NCBI GenBank assembly: GCA_944474755.1 | Contig: OX104114.1 | Location: 26,373,220 to 26,437,219 of the forward strand | Origin: Limnoperna fortunei | Taxonomy: Eukaryota; Mollusca; Bivalvia; Mytilida; Modiolidae | DNA length: 64,000 nt | Direction of reading: 5' to 3' | Shown: positions 1 to 9,262 of the stretch, in pieces | How positions within the stretch are numbered: the stretch's first letter is position 1 | Layout of the letters: every line of letters begins with the position of its first letter | Program-made: the position numbers and the translations under genes | The notes under the pieces: model-generated | Databases searched by the model: none | What the model was told of the DNA's origin: nothing | The model's input: the letters and a program-made list of their open reading frames with translations, nothing else

Positions 1-222
1 TCGTTTATGTGGTTTTGGTAGCTGTTATTGTTTTCGTTTTGGCATGTGTATCTGCAGCTGTAATTTCCAATCGACAGAACATGGGTATATAAATTACAAA
101 AAATAACGATTTAGACGGCGCATATATACATATGAATAAAAACGAATTTTGTTTTCATCGATACTTGATTGGTTTCAATAGCTCTTAATGGGATATACAG
201 GCAATTGGTTTTTCGTAGTGGC

Positions 223-282
223 TTTCTCACAGTGTATCTCAGGTGAGCCCGTTAGGGCCACTTGAGATATCACCATGAGAAA
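223..282. repeat. foldback hairpin with GGTGAGCCCGT loop
   Basis: TTTCTCA, TATCTCA and GTG on the left are complementary to CAC, TGAGATA and TGAGAAA on the right, giving an imperfect stem of about 20 bp around the loop GGTGAGCCCGTTAGG. Nearly the same loop occurs, reverse-complemented, in the hairpin at 796-920, so this looks like a solo copy of a small foldback (MITE-like) repeat. CTCAGGTGAGC-type loops remind me of short repeats in bivalve genomes; that is memory, not a search. Confidence 0.6.
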
Positions 283-283
283 T

Positions 284-795
284 CTATTTATCATTTATAA
301 ATAAATGATGTGTAAATCGTATCTTCCCTGGCCACTGCAAAGTATTGCAAATTAAAAATAACACAGCCCCAAGCAGTTGCCAGAAATGATAACGATACAA
401 AATACAAAATATAGAAAACAATAAAAAGTAAAACTGACACTCAATTAGAAAATCGGTCAGAAACGTTGGGCGTTGGCAACATAAATTTGAAATAATAATA
501 CGGTTCGTCAAAAAGCAAAATGTTAAAAACACAAAATTTGACATCCCATTTTATAATTAAAAGTAAAGTAAAAGATTCTCATTCTCAAAATATTACATAA
601 ACTAATAAAAATGACTTGCCCTACATAGAATCAATGAAAAACACGTCCATTTATTACGCCACATTCCTGTTGAATGACGTTGACGCTAAATAACGTTACA
701 CACAGCTTAAAATAGAAAACTTCGACTAAAAGTAGTTTCTTAAAAATATGGCCTAAATTGACCAAATCGGCTATTTGTAAAAATTACCGATAAAA
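284..795. other. AT-rich low-copy DNA, no feature seen
   Basis: There is no reading frame with protein-like composition, no tandem repeat and no similarity to the array further right. A minus-strand open frame of 86 codons at 284-544 is hydrophobic only because of T/A richness and has no recognisable motif. Confidence 0.5.
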
Positions 796-920
796 GGAAT
801 ATAGTACATTTTTTTCCTGATACAGACTTTATCACGGCTTAAAGTATCAGGTTCGCCTTACGGGCTCACCTGATACTGGCGTGATAAAGTCTGTATCACA
901 AACAAAATGTACTATATTCC
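796..920. mobile_element. MITE-like foldback element with 17-bp terminal inverted repeats
   Basis: The ends GGAATATAGTACATTTT (796-812) and AAAATGTACTATATTCC (904-920) are exact reverse complements. Inside them GATACAGACTTTATCACG and CGTGATAAAGTCTGTATC form a second exact inverted repeat, and AGTATCAGG/CCTGATACT a third. The whole 125-bp unit is therefore an almost complete palindrome around a loop containing TTCGCCTTACGGGCTCA. This is the expected structure of a non-autonomous foldback element. No convincing target-site duplication is visible beyond a few A residues. Confidence 0.7.
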
Positions 921-1835
921 AAATGCATTAATATGTTTAAATCAGGACAAATGTAATTTCTGAATCATATTAATGTCATTCGTAGGCATAATTTATGCAA
1001 AGGAAGTTTACACAACATCTTCGTCAATGCTAAATTTCTTTTGATATCTACATAATACAGTTGACATAAGCAGCAGAAATTTCCCTACAAATGAAACACC
1101 GTGACACAGATTTTCAGCATAAAGAGCAAGTGTCAGTTGTTTACTTTTCAAAAATGCTTGTCATCACCCTATATGTTTTTCAGGGTTAAACATAACACCA
1201 GCAACAGTTTCAGTGTAAGAATATGCTTTTATTTTACTGTTTATATTAAAGATATAAGTATAATTTAAAGAAAGAAAGAGAAAGGGGGATTTTTTCGTAT
1301 ACAAAACAATAGACATTGTTACTGATATATCTCTTTATCAATTTTTGCTATCTAATTAAAGGCTTGTTCCGATCCACTATTTACGAATTAACAATTGTGC
1401 CAATTTACATTGTTTTTATTGGGTTCGGGTTACTCACTTTCTGTTTTTGTGGTTTTTTGGTTTTGTTTTGTGTTGTAAATGTTTTCGAAATTCCGGATTT
1501 TTATTTATCTCTTGACTTTTTTTATCTTATTGTTTGGTCGGTTGCCTTGTTATTTTTCTTACATTAGTGCGAAACTAATTATTTTAATTCAGATTTCCAT
1601 CATTTATTATTTATATTGAAACTATACACAGCTCTCATATAATTTGTTTGTTCGTTAACAGTGAACAATTTTTACTGATATCCCATTTAAATACATTTAA
1701 CGTTTACGTTTGAATATAATTAGATGTAACTTCCGTTGTTAAGGTTTAGTTTCAAAAAGGTTTAAAATGGCAAATCTGCATTGTTCCTTTAATGCCACTT
1801 CCAAATTATCATGTGCTTAAGGTTTTTTTTTATAG
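921..1835. other. AT-rich DNA, probable intron or intergenic sequence
   Basis: No gene is seen. The 83-codon open frame at 1316-1567 on the plus strand is very hydrophobic (Leu, Phe, Ile, Val), but this follows from T-rich sequence; it lacks any family motif and I do not call it. The 3' end is a T-run ending in TATAG at 1835, read as a splice acceptor for the next feature. Confidence 0.45.
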
Positions 1836-2052
1836 TTACTATGCAGCTCCGCAAATTGAAAATCAAGTCAACAACATTTATAATATCACAAACTCACACT
1901 ACGACGAGATAAACAATTATGAGGATATCGACGAGGTTATACTAGAGCAAACCATCGTGCATTCGGATAATCAAGTTCATGGTAACATAGTTGAAGACGC
2001 TACAGATGAAAATCTACGGGAAATCGTACACGAGTACTTGGAACTCGAATAA
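1836..2052 (+). CDS. candidate 3'-terminal exon, tyrosine-rich acidic tail
   Basis: A pyrimidine run followed by TATAG (1824-1835) is a good splice acceptor. The open frame after it runs 71 codons to a TAA at 2050-2052. The encoded tail is acidic and carries tyrosine motifs of the YxxI/L type: HYDEI, NYEDI and, at the very C-terminus, EYLELE. Such motifs act as endocytosis signals or ITIM/ITAM-like phosphorylation sites in receptor tails. No transmembrane segment is in this exon, so the receptor reading depends on upstream exons outside the window. An alternative is a small unspliced ORF from the ATG at 1792. The protein itself is not recognised; exon status rests on the acceptor, composition and the poly(A) signal at its end. 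Confidence 0.4.
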
Positions 2053-2053
2053 A
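2048..2053 (+). promoter_or_regulatory. poly(A) signal AATAAA overlapping the stop codon
   Basis: AATAAA overlaps the TAA stop of the candidate terminal exon. It is the start of a 14-mer, AATAAACACTGAAA (2048-2061), that recurs exactly at 5608-5621 on the other side of the LINE. The close overlap with the stop makes its use as the main signal uncertain. Confidence 0.3.
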
Positions 2054-2489
2054 CACTGAAACATATTTTTTCAAAAAACATTGATAGACATCATTTTTTG
2101 GTAAATAGCACGTTTCAACATGACGAAAAGTGAAGATACAGTGTAATTTAGTCCGAAAGAGGGACCGAACTTCCTTACGGTTTTCTTGTGCTGTCGATGT
2201 GTTACTTGATGCACGGGCCTTTGATAGCTATTTATTAAATCGAATTCTATTATATGCATATGTTTACTCTGCAAAATTAGAGCACAAATGTCAACGTTTT
2301 AAATGGTGTTTAGCTTCTAAAGATAGGACTTGCTTCTGTGCTGAGAATTACGTTATATAAGACTCTTCACTTCTAGTGTATATTCTACTCGGTAGAGTTG
2401 AAACCATTTTGTTAGAAAATCTTGGATTTCATCAATACTAGTAAAAGCCAATTTCCTGATTAGGTGTCCACCAAGACAGTGTCCGGACT

Positions 2490-2940
2490 ACTGATCATGA
2501 CATATTGACTAGATTAAACTATCTTGGTATATTGAATTGTAGAAGGAAACGATCCGGTTGCCCCGGGACTAAAACAAACTGGAGTGAATCTAAAAAATCT
2601 ATTGTATCCAAAACGCTGTAACACCCTAGGCAGTTTTAAAGAGAATCTCACTTGTCTAATTTTAAATTGCCGGTCCTTAGTAAGGAAGGATGTCCTGGTA
2701 GGGCAATTGCTACGTGAAGAAAAAAATGACTTTGAAATATTAACAGAGATATGGTTTTCAGATGACAAACAGCACCAACTGAATGCTCTGATCTTAACCA
2801 AAATGGCTACAAATTAAGCGTTTACAGTCGTAAAGACATGGTTGGAGGCTGGCGGCGTTGCCTTGACATGTCGCAGCGGTATACCCATGCGTCAAATGTT
2901 AAATGGCGCGACACGAAGCTTTTAGAACTGAGTAAGTCAA
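2490..2940 (+). pseudogene. LINE endonuclease, N-terminal half
   Basis: LILNCRSL (2656-2679) and ILTEIWF (2740-2760) correspond to the first EEP strands, with the Asn and the catalytic Glu preserved. A frameshift near 2800 moves the reading into another frame, where NGYKLSVYSRKD (about 2802-2837) and then, after another shift, a GVALTCRSGI-like strand follow. These are standard steps of the LINE EEP fold. The function in the intact family is to nick target DNA for target-primed reverse transcription. This copy is broken. Confidence 0.8.
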
Positions 2941-2999
2941 CTCATTTTTAAAAACATTACCATACATTGTGTTTGTATTTACAGACCCCTGTCACTGGC

Positions 3000-3430
3000 G
3001 ACTGCAAACCAGTTTTTTTCATGTTTTTTTAAGAAATAGTTCCAAAGTTCTCTAATCTTATGCTCATGGGGATATTCCTGACAATAGTAAAGGAATTCAA
3101 TAATTCTTTAGAAACCTTCGGATTGGTGCAACACGTAAATTTTTCAACCCACGTCCTTGGCCACAGTCTCGACCTAGTGATCACTAAAGTCGCGAATGGT
3201 ATTGGCATACTTTCATGTGAACCAAGTCTTTTCTTATCAGATAACTGCTCTGTTAAAAATGTAACAAAGGTAAAAAAGAAAATTATTGTCAGCAAGTCTA
3301 TCGTGTTTCTGAACTTTAAAGATATGAACGATCTTCGTGCGAAATCAAATTGTAGTGAATCAGTTAATAAATTCGCGTTGAATAGTTCGAAGTTGAGATC
3401 AAAAATCTACGTTATAACCACGCACTCATG
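3000..3430 (+). pseudogene. LINE endonuclease, C-terminal half
   Basis: The open frame from about 3060 contains FGLVQHVNFSTHVLGHSLDL, the strand expected late in LINE EEP domains, followed at 3237-3248 by Ser-Asp-Asn-Cys. Family members normally have Ser-Asp-His there, and the His is catalytic. The change to Asn would by itself inactivate the nuclease, so the copy is dead on two grounds (frameshifts and active site). Confidence 0.8.
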
Positions 3431-3720
3431 AAAGACAAAATGCAAATTTATAGAGCTCCTAAACCCTGGTTCAGTGAAGATATTCATATCATTAAACGAC
3501 ATGCACGTCGGTCTATGAAATTATGGAGTAATTATCGCAACCTAGGGACTATGAAATTTTTAGGGCCTCATTAAATACGTACCATTATGCTCTAAGACAG
3601 GAATTTCTTGATTTCAAAGAAGATATCAAAAAGCTTTACAAGTTTTTGAAGGACTTAACCGGAAGCGCATCTGAAAACCCTATGTCAACTGCGGAAACGG
3701 AAATAGTATAGCAGATCATT
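3431..3720 (+). pseudogene. LINE ORF2 linker between endonuclease and RT
   Basis: APKPWFSEDIHIIKRHARRS (about 3451-3510) matches the conserved PWF/Y-x-E-I...KR.RR segment that follows the endonuclease in CR1/L2-type ORF2 proteins. A tract with YHYALRQEFLDFK and LYKFLKDLTG follows in a different frame, again as expected for the linker. Confidence 0.7.
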
Positions 3721-3809
3721 TTGCTGATTATTTCATGAATAAGATTTAAAACATAAGAGAGTCTCTAAAGGATTCAGTAACGTTAGCCCTTGTTTGAGAA
3801 CTGTACAAT

Positions 3810-4480
3810 TTTTGGAACTTTCAGAAAATTACGCCAGAAAGCTAATTCGCAAAATACAAACAAAATCGTCTGAACTTGACATTATAAAGATAAAGGTGCT
3901 AAAGTCATTTCTAAACGAGCGTCACCTTCAATTACGAGACTAGTAAATCTTTCAAAGACCTAAGGTGTTTTCTAACAAAATAGAAACAGACAATCGTCAT
4001 ACCATTATTGGAATAATCCGGCCTTAAACTAGAATTAGATAATTATCTTAGGTCAGTAACTCGTCATTTGGCACTTTTTAGACTGAATAAACACGTGAAT
4101 GATTACAATCTACTTCCAAAGAAACAAAACGCATATAGACAATTCCACTCGTACTAGTCTGCTTTACTTCGGCCTATGAACGATTTACTTGATGGGATAG
4201 AACATCAAGAAGTTATGGCGCTTATAGCTATTGACCTTAGTGCCGCATTTGATACGGTTGACCATGACATTCTCGTCGATGTTTTAAATCAGCAGTATGG
4301 TGTGTATGGCACAGCGCTGGATTGGGTCAACTCATACATGCAGTATGCTGTAGTGTTCCACAAGGAAGCTGACTAGGGCCGTTGCTATATCTCACCAATG
4401 AGGAACTATTTTCGACATTATGCCACGAGCCATTTCCATTTTCGGATTTGCAGATGACCATACGGCGAACTAACGTTTCC
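3810..4480 (+). pseudogene. LINE reverse transcriptase, fingers and palm
   Basis: The fingers are visible as a KSSELD...VLKSFL tract (about 3860-3915), then LDNYLRSV and LLPKKQNAYRQFHS (to about 4150). The palm follows with AIDLSAAFDTVDHDIL (4227-4274), whose first catalytic Asp is at 4233-4235. CSVPQGS (4349-4369) sits in a second frame and FADD (4447-4458), the second catalytic motif, in a third. All metal-binding Asp residues are present, but three frames are needed to read them. There is a stop at 4374 in the first frame. Confidence 0.85.
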
Positions 4481-5290
4481 AGCCAACAAAACAATCGCCG
4501 AGGAGAATGCAATACAGCAGCTTTCAAATTGTGCCCGTGTAATAAATGATTGGATGAATCACAATAAGCTAAGGGGAGTTTATCGAAAACAGACCTTATA
4601 ATTTTTGGTTATTGCCAGCAATTAAGTAAGTGTAATACTAAATAAATCGACATTTGTAGTGAAAAGGTTAAATTACAAAATTATATGTGATATCTGGCTG
4701 CTTTTCTCGATGGCTCGCTATTTGTAAAGAGCATGTTACGTGAAAGTGTAAAACTGCAATGTTCAACTATTTACAAAAAAGAGCATCCGCAAATTCTTAA
4801 TCAAAAGCAACTTAGATTTTAGTCTTCTCATTAGTGATTTCACACTTAGATTACTGCAATGTTATTGTGTATGGAATCGATCAAACATAAATCGATAAGT
4901 TGCAACTTATTCAAAATATGTGCGCTAAACTAGTTCTTAACAGAAATAAGCAAGATAGTTCCAAGCAGTAGTTGAACTGGTTCCCTTCAAGGCAAGAATT
5001 AATTTTAAAATTCTTACGTTCAAGTATAACTGTTCAGTCGTGGAAGGACCACAATACTTGATCGAACTTTTGTCAATTAAAGATTCCAAACGTACACTTC
5101 GATCCCCAGAATAGTTAGTCGGTTGTTATGTCGTTCCTTATAATGTTAAGAAGACTTTTAGTGACAGAAGTTTCAGTACGTTTGGACTTAAGCTTTGGAA
5201 TGAACTGCCTTTAAAGTTAAGACTAAGTGATTAAGTGAGCTCCTTTAGAACATTTGAAAACATATTTCTTTAGAGACTTTTAATTGTGTT
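4480..5290 (+). pseudogene. LINE reverse transcriptase thumb and C-terminal region
   Basis: A thumb-like NCARVINDWMNHNKL tract lies near 4527-4572. An SDFTLRLLQCYCVWN-type strand is read around 4830-4875, QNMCAKLVLNR near 4912-4944, and RINFKILTFKYN near 4995-5030. RSFSTFGLKLWNELPLKL (about 5166-5219) and a final FENIFL/RDF close the protein near 5280. These signatures mark the C-terminus of CR1/L2-type ORF2. Frameshifts are scattered throughout. Confidence 0.75.
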
Positions 5291-5582
5291 GAAATTTGTA
5301 ATAGAAAACGGAAATAACAGTGACAATAACACCAAAAATTGTGATTTAAAGTAACTTAGAGTGTTTGTGTGACTAATTTTATGAGTAAATATTACTTCTA
5401 CATTTCTATACAAAATGCTTTTATTCCGAGTTATTTCTCACTAAAATGACGGCTTATGTTGATGTATTATATGTAAATACTGCTTTGTTTCAATTACCTG
5501 CATTTGTTACTCACTTTTATCTTTGTACAACGCAATTGAATGTGAATTCTATATGTAGTAGTATGCGTTTAAGTAAATAAAC
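5291..5582 (+). other. LINE 3' untranslated tail
   Basis: Positions 5522-5580 read TTGTACAACGCAATTGAA, then ATTCTATATG, then ATGCGTTTAAGTAAATAA. This resembles the 3' ends of L2/CR1-like elements, which carry a TTGTAAAGCGC...GCGCTTTATAAA hairpin tail. It supports placing the 3' end at about 5580. The precise end is uncertain because a 14-bp direct repeat candidate lies 25 bp further on. Confidence 0.55.
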
Positions 5583-7061
5583 AAGACAATGTTTTTCCTT
5601 AGTGCCCAATAAACACTGAAAAAGTGCATTTCTGGAAAAAATGGTACTAAATGTCCTTTCCGATATGTTTGCTCCTGATAAATATTAAAAAATATTATTA
5701 ACATGATACTTTAATAAGCAAAATTAACTATGCAGCCCTATGGTTAATTAAACATGTTGCTTTCAGCATTATATTGTTTTTGTGTTACAAAATCTGTGAC
5801 GATAGCACAATATTGTTTATTAATGGCTATAATTAGTTTAGCAATTGTTCATGTGTGTGATGGAGTCCAAGCTTTTTTGTTTTTGTTTGTTTGTTTGGTG
5901 GGGGGAATGAAATACCTCGACCTTTAGCAGGAAAATTGGCACACTAGCACTCTTTGTCAATTAAGGTTAAAATTGAGCACACCTTGACCGAACTCAGGCT
6001 CGAACTTACAACCATAATGTATTTGTAGATGAATAAATACTTATACAACTTTGCAATCAAGGTTCTCATTAGAGCAGTATACTTATAAATCATGTCATTA
6101 ACTATTTAGTATTTAAAATTAGAATTATTCCATAACAATTGAAACATCAGCTCAAATGTTAATATAAAACTTTTGTGATAAAACGACTTAAACACGCCAA
6201 AATTAACACAATTATGCCAAGACCTCGACATTTTCCCAAGTTACAACACGGTTACATGTCAAGAAAACAAAAGGTAAAACCAAAGATTTATATGTAATAA
6301 AATGATGCTGACATTGAAAACTGTTTGTTAGGAACTTTGTCATCCTTGCAGAAACTGTATATATATAAATGATTCATCTTAGTGTTAAGCACAAAACGAG
6401 GATAGACTCGCATAAACCTGTAGCGTTACATTAGGAGGTTGGAAGTGGAAATCTGAAGCGTTATCGATGTGCAGGATTTTTGAAATTTTACCTGGATTTA
6501 TAAAGAACTACTTTGAAATTCATCCAGTGTGGTGTCATGTAACATACTGTTAATAATTCTCTAGATTATAATCTTACAACTGAAACAAAACAAACTTGAT
6601 TTGGATAAACAGGACATAATACATACTCATATACTAAATAACTGATTGTTTCTGCTGGATTCTACTGTTACAATAAACAGTCGGATTACCGGTTTTCGTA
6701 ATGTTTGGATGAGGATGATGTCGGTATAGCTGTTTAGTCTTTTGAACATCACAGTATTGATGGATTTTAAAATATGTCTAGGCCCCAGCTTTGCTTTAAT
6801 CACAAATTTAACGTCCAGTTTTTACGCTATATTATATAATCATTTTTGTTACAGTTTCTATGAGATTTATAATCTGTTATTTATGGATTGTTATAACCTT
6901 TATACCATTATTGGGTTCTATATATAATTTTTTATCTGTTTGTCTGCATTTTAAATAATTTCAATTTCAACAAACTTGTGGTGTTTTAGAGCAAACATAG
7001 ATCCATTTCCCTTTTAAATGAAGTGATCATAAATGTATTTATGGAACATAAAATTGTTATT
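5583..7061. other. AT-rich low-copy DNA left of the array
   Basis: No coding potential beyond short random frames was seen. There is a short (TTTG)n tract at about 5875-5897 followed by a G-run. A minus-strand B-box-like GTTCGAGCC lies near 5994 but has no A box. The array begins abruptly after TTGTTATT at 7061. Confidence 0.5.
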
Positions 7062-7211
7062 AAGTCGCCCAAAACGAAGTTTTGTCGACTTATTGTTTTT
7101 TGCACCGTTTCTTCTTATTAAGTCGCCGACCACGAAGTGTCGGGCGACTTATTGTTTTTACTCCGTTTCTTATTATTATTAAGTCGCCGACCACGAAGTG
7201 TCGGGCGACTT
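7062..7211 (+). repeat. three 5' hairpin units (class V, class I, class I)
   Basis: Hairpins lie at 7062-7091 (left arm AAGTCGCCC, AAAACGAAGTTTT tip), 7120-7150 and 7181-7211 (AAGTCGCC/GGCGACTT with a CACGAAGTG tip). Each is followed by ATTGTTTTT-CTCCGTTTCTT (GCACCG in the first) and ATT repeats. The first is the leftmost unit of the array and is the only one with its right arm eroded to GTCGACTT. Confidence 0.8.
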
Positions 7212-7235
7212 ATTGTTTTTACTCCGTTTCTTATT

Positions 7236-7914
7236 ATGTCTCCCAAACGAAGTTTTGGGAGACATATTGTTTTTGTCCGGTTTCTTATTATTATTCTTCT
7301 TCTTTCTTTTTTCTTTTCGTTCAATCTTGTCCGCACATTTTCTCAGAGACGCAATGTCCAATCAAGATGAAACTTTGGGAACATGTTAAGGGTGACCTGA
7401 AGTTGTGCAATCCACTTTTGAAATTTTCAAAATGACCGCCATTTTCAAAATGGCCGCCGTTGAAAAAAAATGACTACCGTTGTCAAATCTCAGTAATTGC
7501 CAAAGAAATTTCAATGAAAATTGGTATACTGATACAGCTAACTATCCTGAGCATTTTTGCAAAAAAAAATTTGACGCGACCGACATTTCAAAATGGCCGC
7601 CATCCGAACACCACCCCCCTAAAAATGCAAAAATTTAAACGTCATCCGATTTAGACGAAATTTGGTATACCGGTAGCTTATGATACTATGAGTGTGCCAC
7701 TATTTAAAAATTTTTTGTCCGACTTCCGGTTTCAAAATGGCGGCCATTTTACTGCAGGAAAAAATCAACTTTGTCCAATTTCAACAAAATTTGATTTCTA
7801 GGCATATTTTAATGTACTGATTTGAATGAAATACTATCCATAAGGATTATAGTGGCAATGGGGGTTCGTTTGGGAGACATTCTGTGTTGGCATCCCAACA
7901 CAATCAGCACTAGT
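7236..7914 (+). mobile_element. F3 element, short form, both ends present
   Basis: The 5' hairpin ATGTCTCCCAAA/TTTGGGAGACAT is at 7236-7265. The 3' subterminal TTCGTTTGGGAGACAT (7865-7880) is the exact reverse complement of its first 16 bases. The 3' hairpin TGTGTTGG-CATC-CCAACACA is at 7883-7902, and the terminus is AATCAGCACTAGTT. The head contains a pyrimidine-rich stretch and GTTCAATCTTGTCCGCAC. Compared with the copy at 45406-46711 it lacks about 630 bp of internal core modules. No coding. Confidence 0.75.
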
Positions 7915-7929
7915 TATTATTATTATTAT

Positions 7930-8702
7930 TTTCATATTTCTTATGTTTTCCCCTCGCAATGTTGTCCGCTCGTTTTCTCGCTCATCTTTTAACCGATCGA
8001 AATGAAACTTTGGGAACATGTTAAGGGTGACCTGAAGTTGTGCAATCCACTTTTGAAATTTTCAAAATGAACGCCATTTTCAAAATGGCCGCCGTTGAAA
8101 AAAATGACGGCCGTTGTCAGATCTCAGTAATTGCCAAAGCAATTTCAATGAAAATTGGTATACTGGTACAGCTAACTATCCCGAGCATTTTTGCAAAAAA
8201 AAATTTGACGCGGCCGACATTTCAAAATGGCCGCCATCCGAACACCACCCCCCTAAAAATGTAAAAATTTAAACGTCATCCGATTTAGACGAAATTTGGT
8301 ATACAGGTAGCTTATGATACCCTAAGTGTGCCACTATTTAAAAATGTTTTGTCCGACTTCCGGTTTCAAAATGGCGGCCGTTTTAAAGTTTTACAAAATG
8401 GCGGCCGTTGTCAGATCTCAGTTATGGCCAGAGCAATTTCAATGAAAATTGGTATACTGATACAGCTAACTATCCTGAGCATTTTTGCAAAAAAAATTTT
8501 TTGTCCGACTTCCGGTTTCAAAATGGCGGCCGTTTTAAAGTTTGCTCGTTTTCTCGCTCATCTTTTAACCGATCGAAATGAAACTTGGCCAACTGAAAGC
8601 TCATGTTATGAAGTTGTGCTCTTGACTTTTAGTTCCCTCTACTCGGTCAAAAGTGCTGAACGGCAGGCGACTTCAACGTTTCGGGAAACGTAAATTTTAA
8701 TT
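7930..8702 (+). mobile_element. F1 element
   Basis: The head TTTTCATATTTCTTATG follows (ATT)n. A 43-bp direct repeat beginning GCTCGTTTTCTCGCTC flanks the core (near 7969 and 8544). The tail has GGCGACTT, then CGTTTCGGGAAACG (8677-8690) and TAAATTTTAATT. Private changes: AAATGAACGCC in the first core motif, and GTGCTGAACGGCAGG in the tail where other copies have GTGCGGAACGGGAGG. No 5' hairpin directly precedes it. Confidence 0.75.
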
Positions 8703-8733
8703 AAGTCGCCGACCACGAAGTGTCGGGCGACTT
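8703..8733 (+). repeat. class I 5' hairpin unit
   Basis: A single AAGTCGCC/GGCGACTT hairpin fused directly to the TAATT end of the preceding F1, with the standard spacer after it. It is directly followed by a class II hairpin. Confidence 0.8.
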
Positions 8734-8757
8734 ATTGTTTTTACTCCGTTTCTTATT

Positions 8758-9262
8758 AAGTCTCCCAAACGAAGTTTGGAGACTTATTGTTTTTACTCTG
8801 TTTCTTATTATTATTATTCTTCTTCTGGTTTCCCCGTAGAGATTTCCGACACTTTTCTCAGAAACCGTAAATGGGATCAATTTGAAACTTGGTAGGATGT
8901 TAGACCCTATTGGCTAGATGTGCAATCATCTTTCGGAATTTCCAAGATGGCCGCCACTTTCAAAATGGCCGCCATTTAAGTTTTCCCGCCAAAATGCAGT
9001 TCCCGGAGAACCGCCAGATGGATTTCGATGAAACTTGGTATGTAGGTTCAGCATAGTGGTCTTGATTTATTTTTGGCAAAAAATCGCGCGCGAACCTGCC
9101 GCCATTTTCAAAATGGCCGCCGAATCGCCAAAAATTCAAGTTTGTCGGATTTCAACGAAAATGGGTTTTAACAGTAAATTTGGTATGCCGAGTCCAATGG
9201 TCAACTCAGAATTTTTATACGACGCGCCATTTTTTGTAAAATGGCCGCCAAAGTTGCCAAAT
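8758..9262 (+). mobile_element. F2 element, 3'-truncated
   Basis: It starts with the class II hairpin AAGTCTCC/GGAGACTT (8758-8785), then the CTCTG spacer, (ATT)n and the head CTTCTTCTGGTTTCCCCG. It breaks off inside the core after AAGTTGCCAAAT and the next F2 head begins at once with TCTGGTTTCCCC, so its 3' end is missing. Confidence 0.75.

Larger units (their letters stand above)
2490..5582 (+). mobile_element. degenerate CR1/L2-like non-LTR retrotransposon (LINE)
   Basis: In order, the plus strand holds an Arg-rich pre-endonuclease stretch (around 2535-2560), an endonuclease/exonuclease/phosphatase (EEP) domain, a connecting region, a reverse transcriptase with palm motifs, a C-terminal region with the FGLKLWNELP signature, and a 3' tail. 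The domains lie in all three plus frames with several stops, so no intact ORF2 remains. The order EEP then RT and the RSFS...LWN.LP C-terminus are typical of CR1/L2/Jockey-group LINEs; the exact clade is not resolved. The sequence between 2062 and 2490 may hold a decayed ORF1 or 5' UTR but I see no domain there. Confidence 0.85.

Noticed and set aside
1316..1567. 83-codon hydrophobic membrane protein
   Set aside because: Hydrophobicity follows from T-rich DNA; no family motif, no signal of selection, and it lies in probable intron or intergenic DNA.
5985..6011. tRNA-derived SINE promoter (B-box-like GTTCGAGCC on the minus strand)
   Set aside because: No A box at the expected distance, no tRNA-like fold and no tail or target duplication.
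7914..7915. Canonical Helitron end (CTAG followed by T)
   Set aside because: F3 has CTAG|T after its 3' hairpin, as in Helitrons, but F4 (CTTG), F5/F6 (TTTAATT) and F1/F2 (TTTTAATT) do not, so the TT-ended Helentron-like reading is preferred for the whole set.
8040..8264. 74-codon plus-strand open frames repeated throughout the array
   Set aside because: They lie in repeat cores, change frame with A-run length, and have low-complexity motif-driven translations. Identity between copies is DNA-level and extends beyond the frame.
8328..8693. 121-codon plus-strand open frames repeated throughout the array
   Set aside because: The frame spans two core modules and the non-coding tail including the 3' hairpin region. 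No start context and no domain; copies with a clipped or extended frame are equally common.
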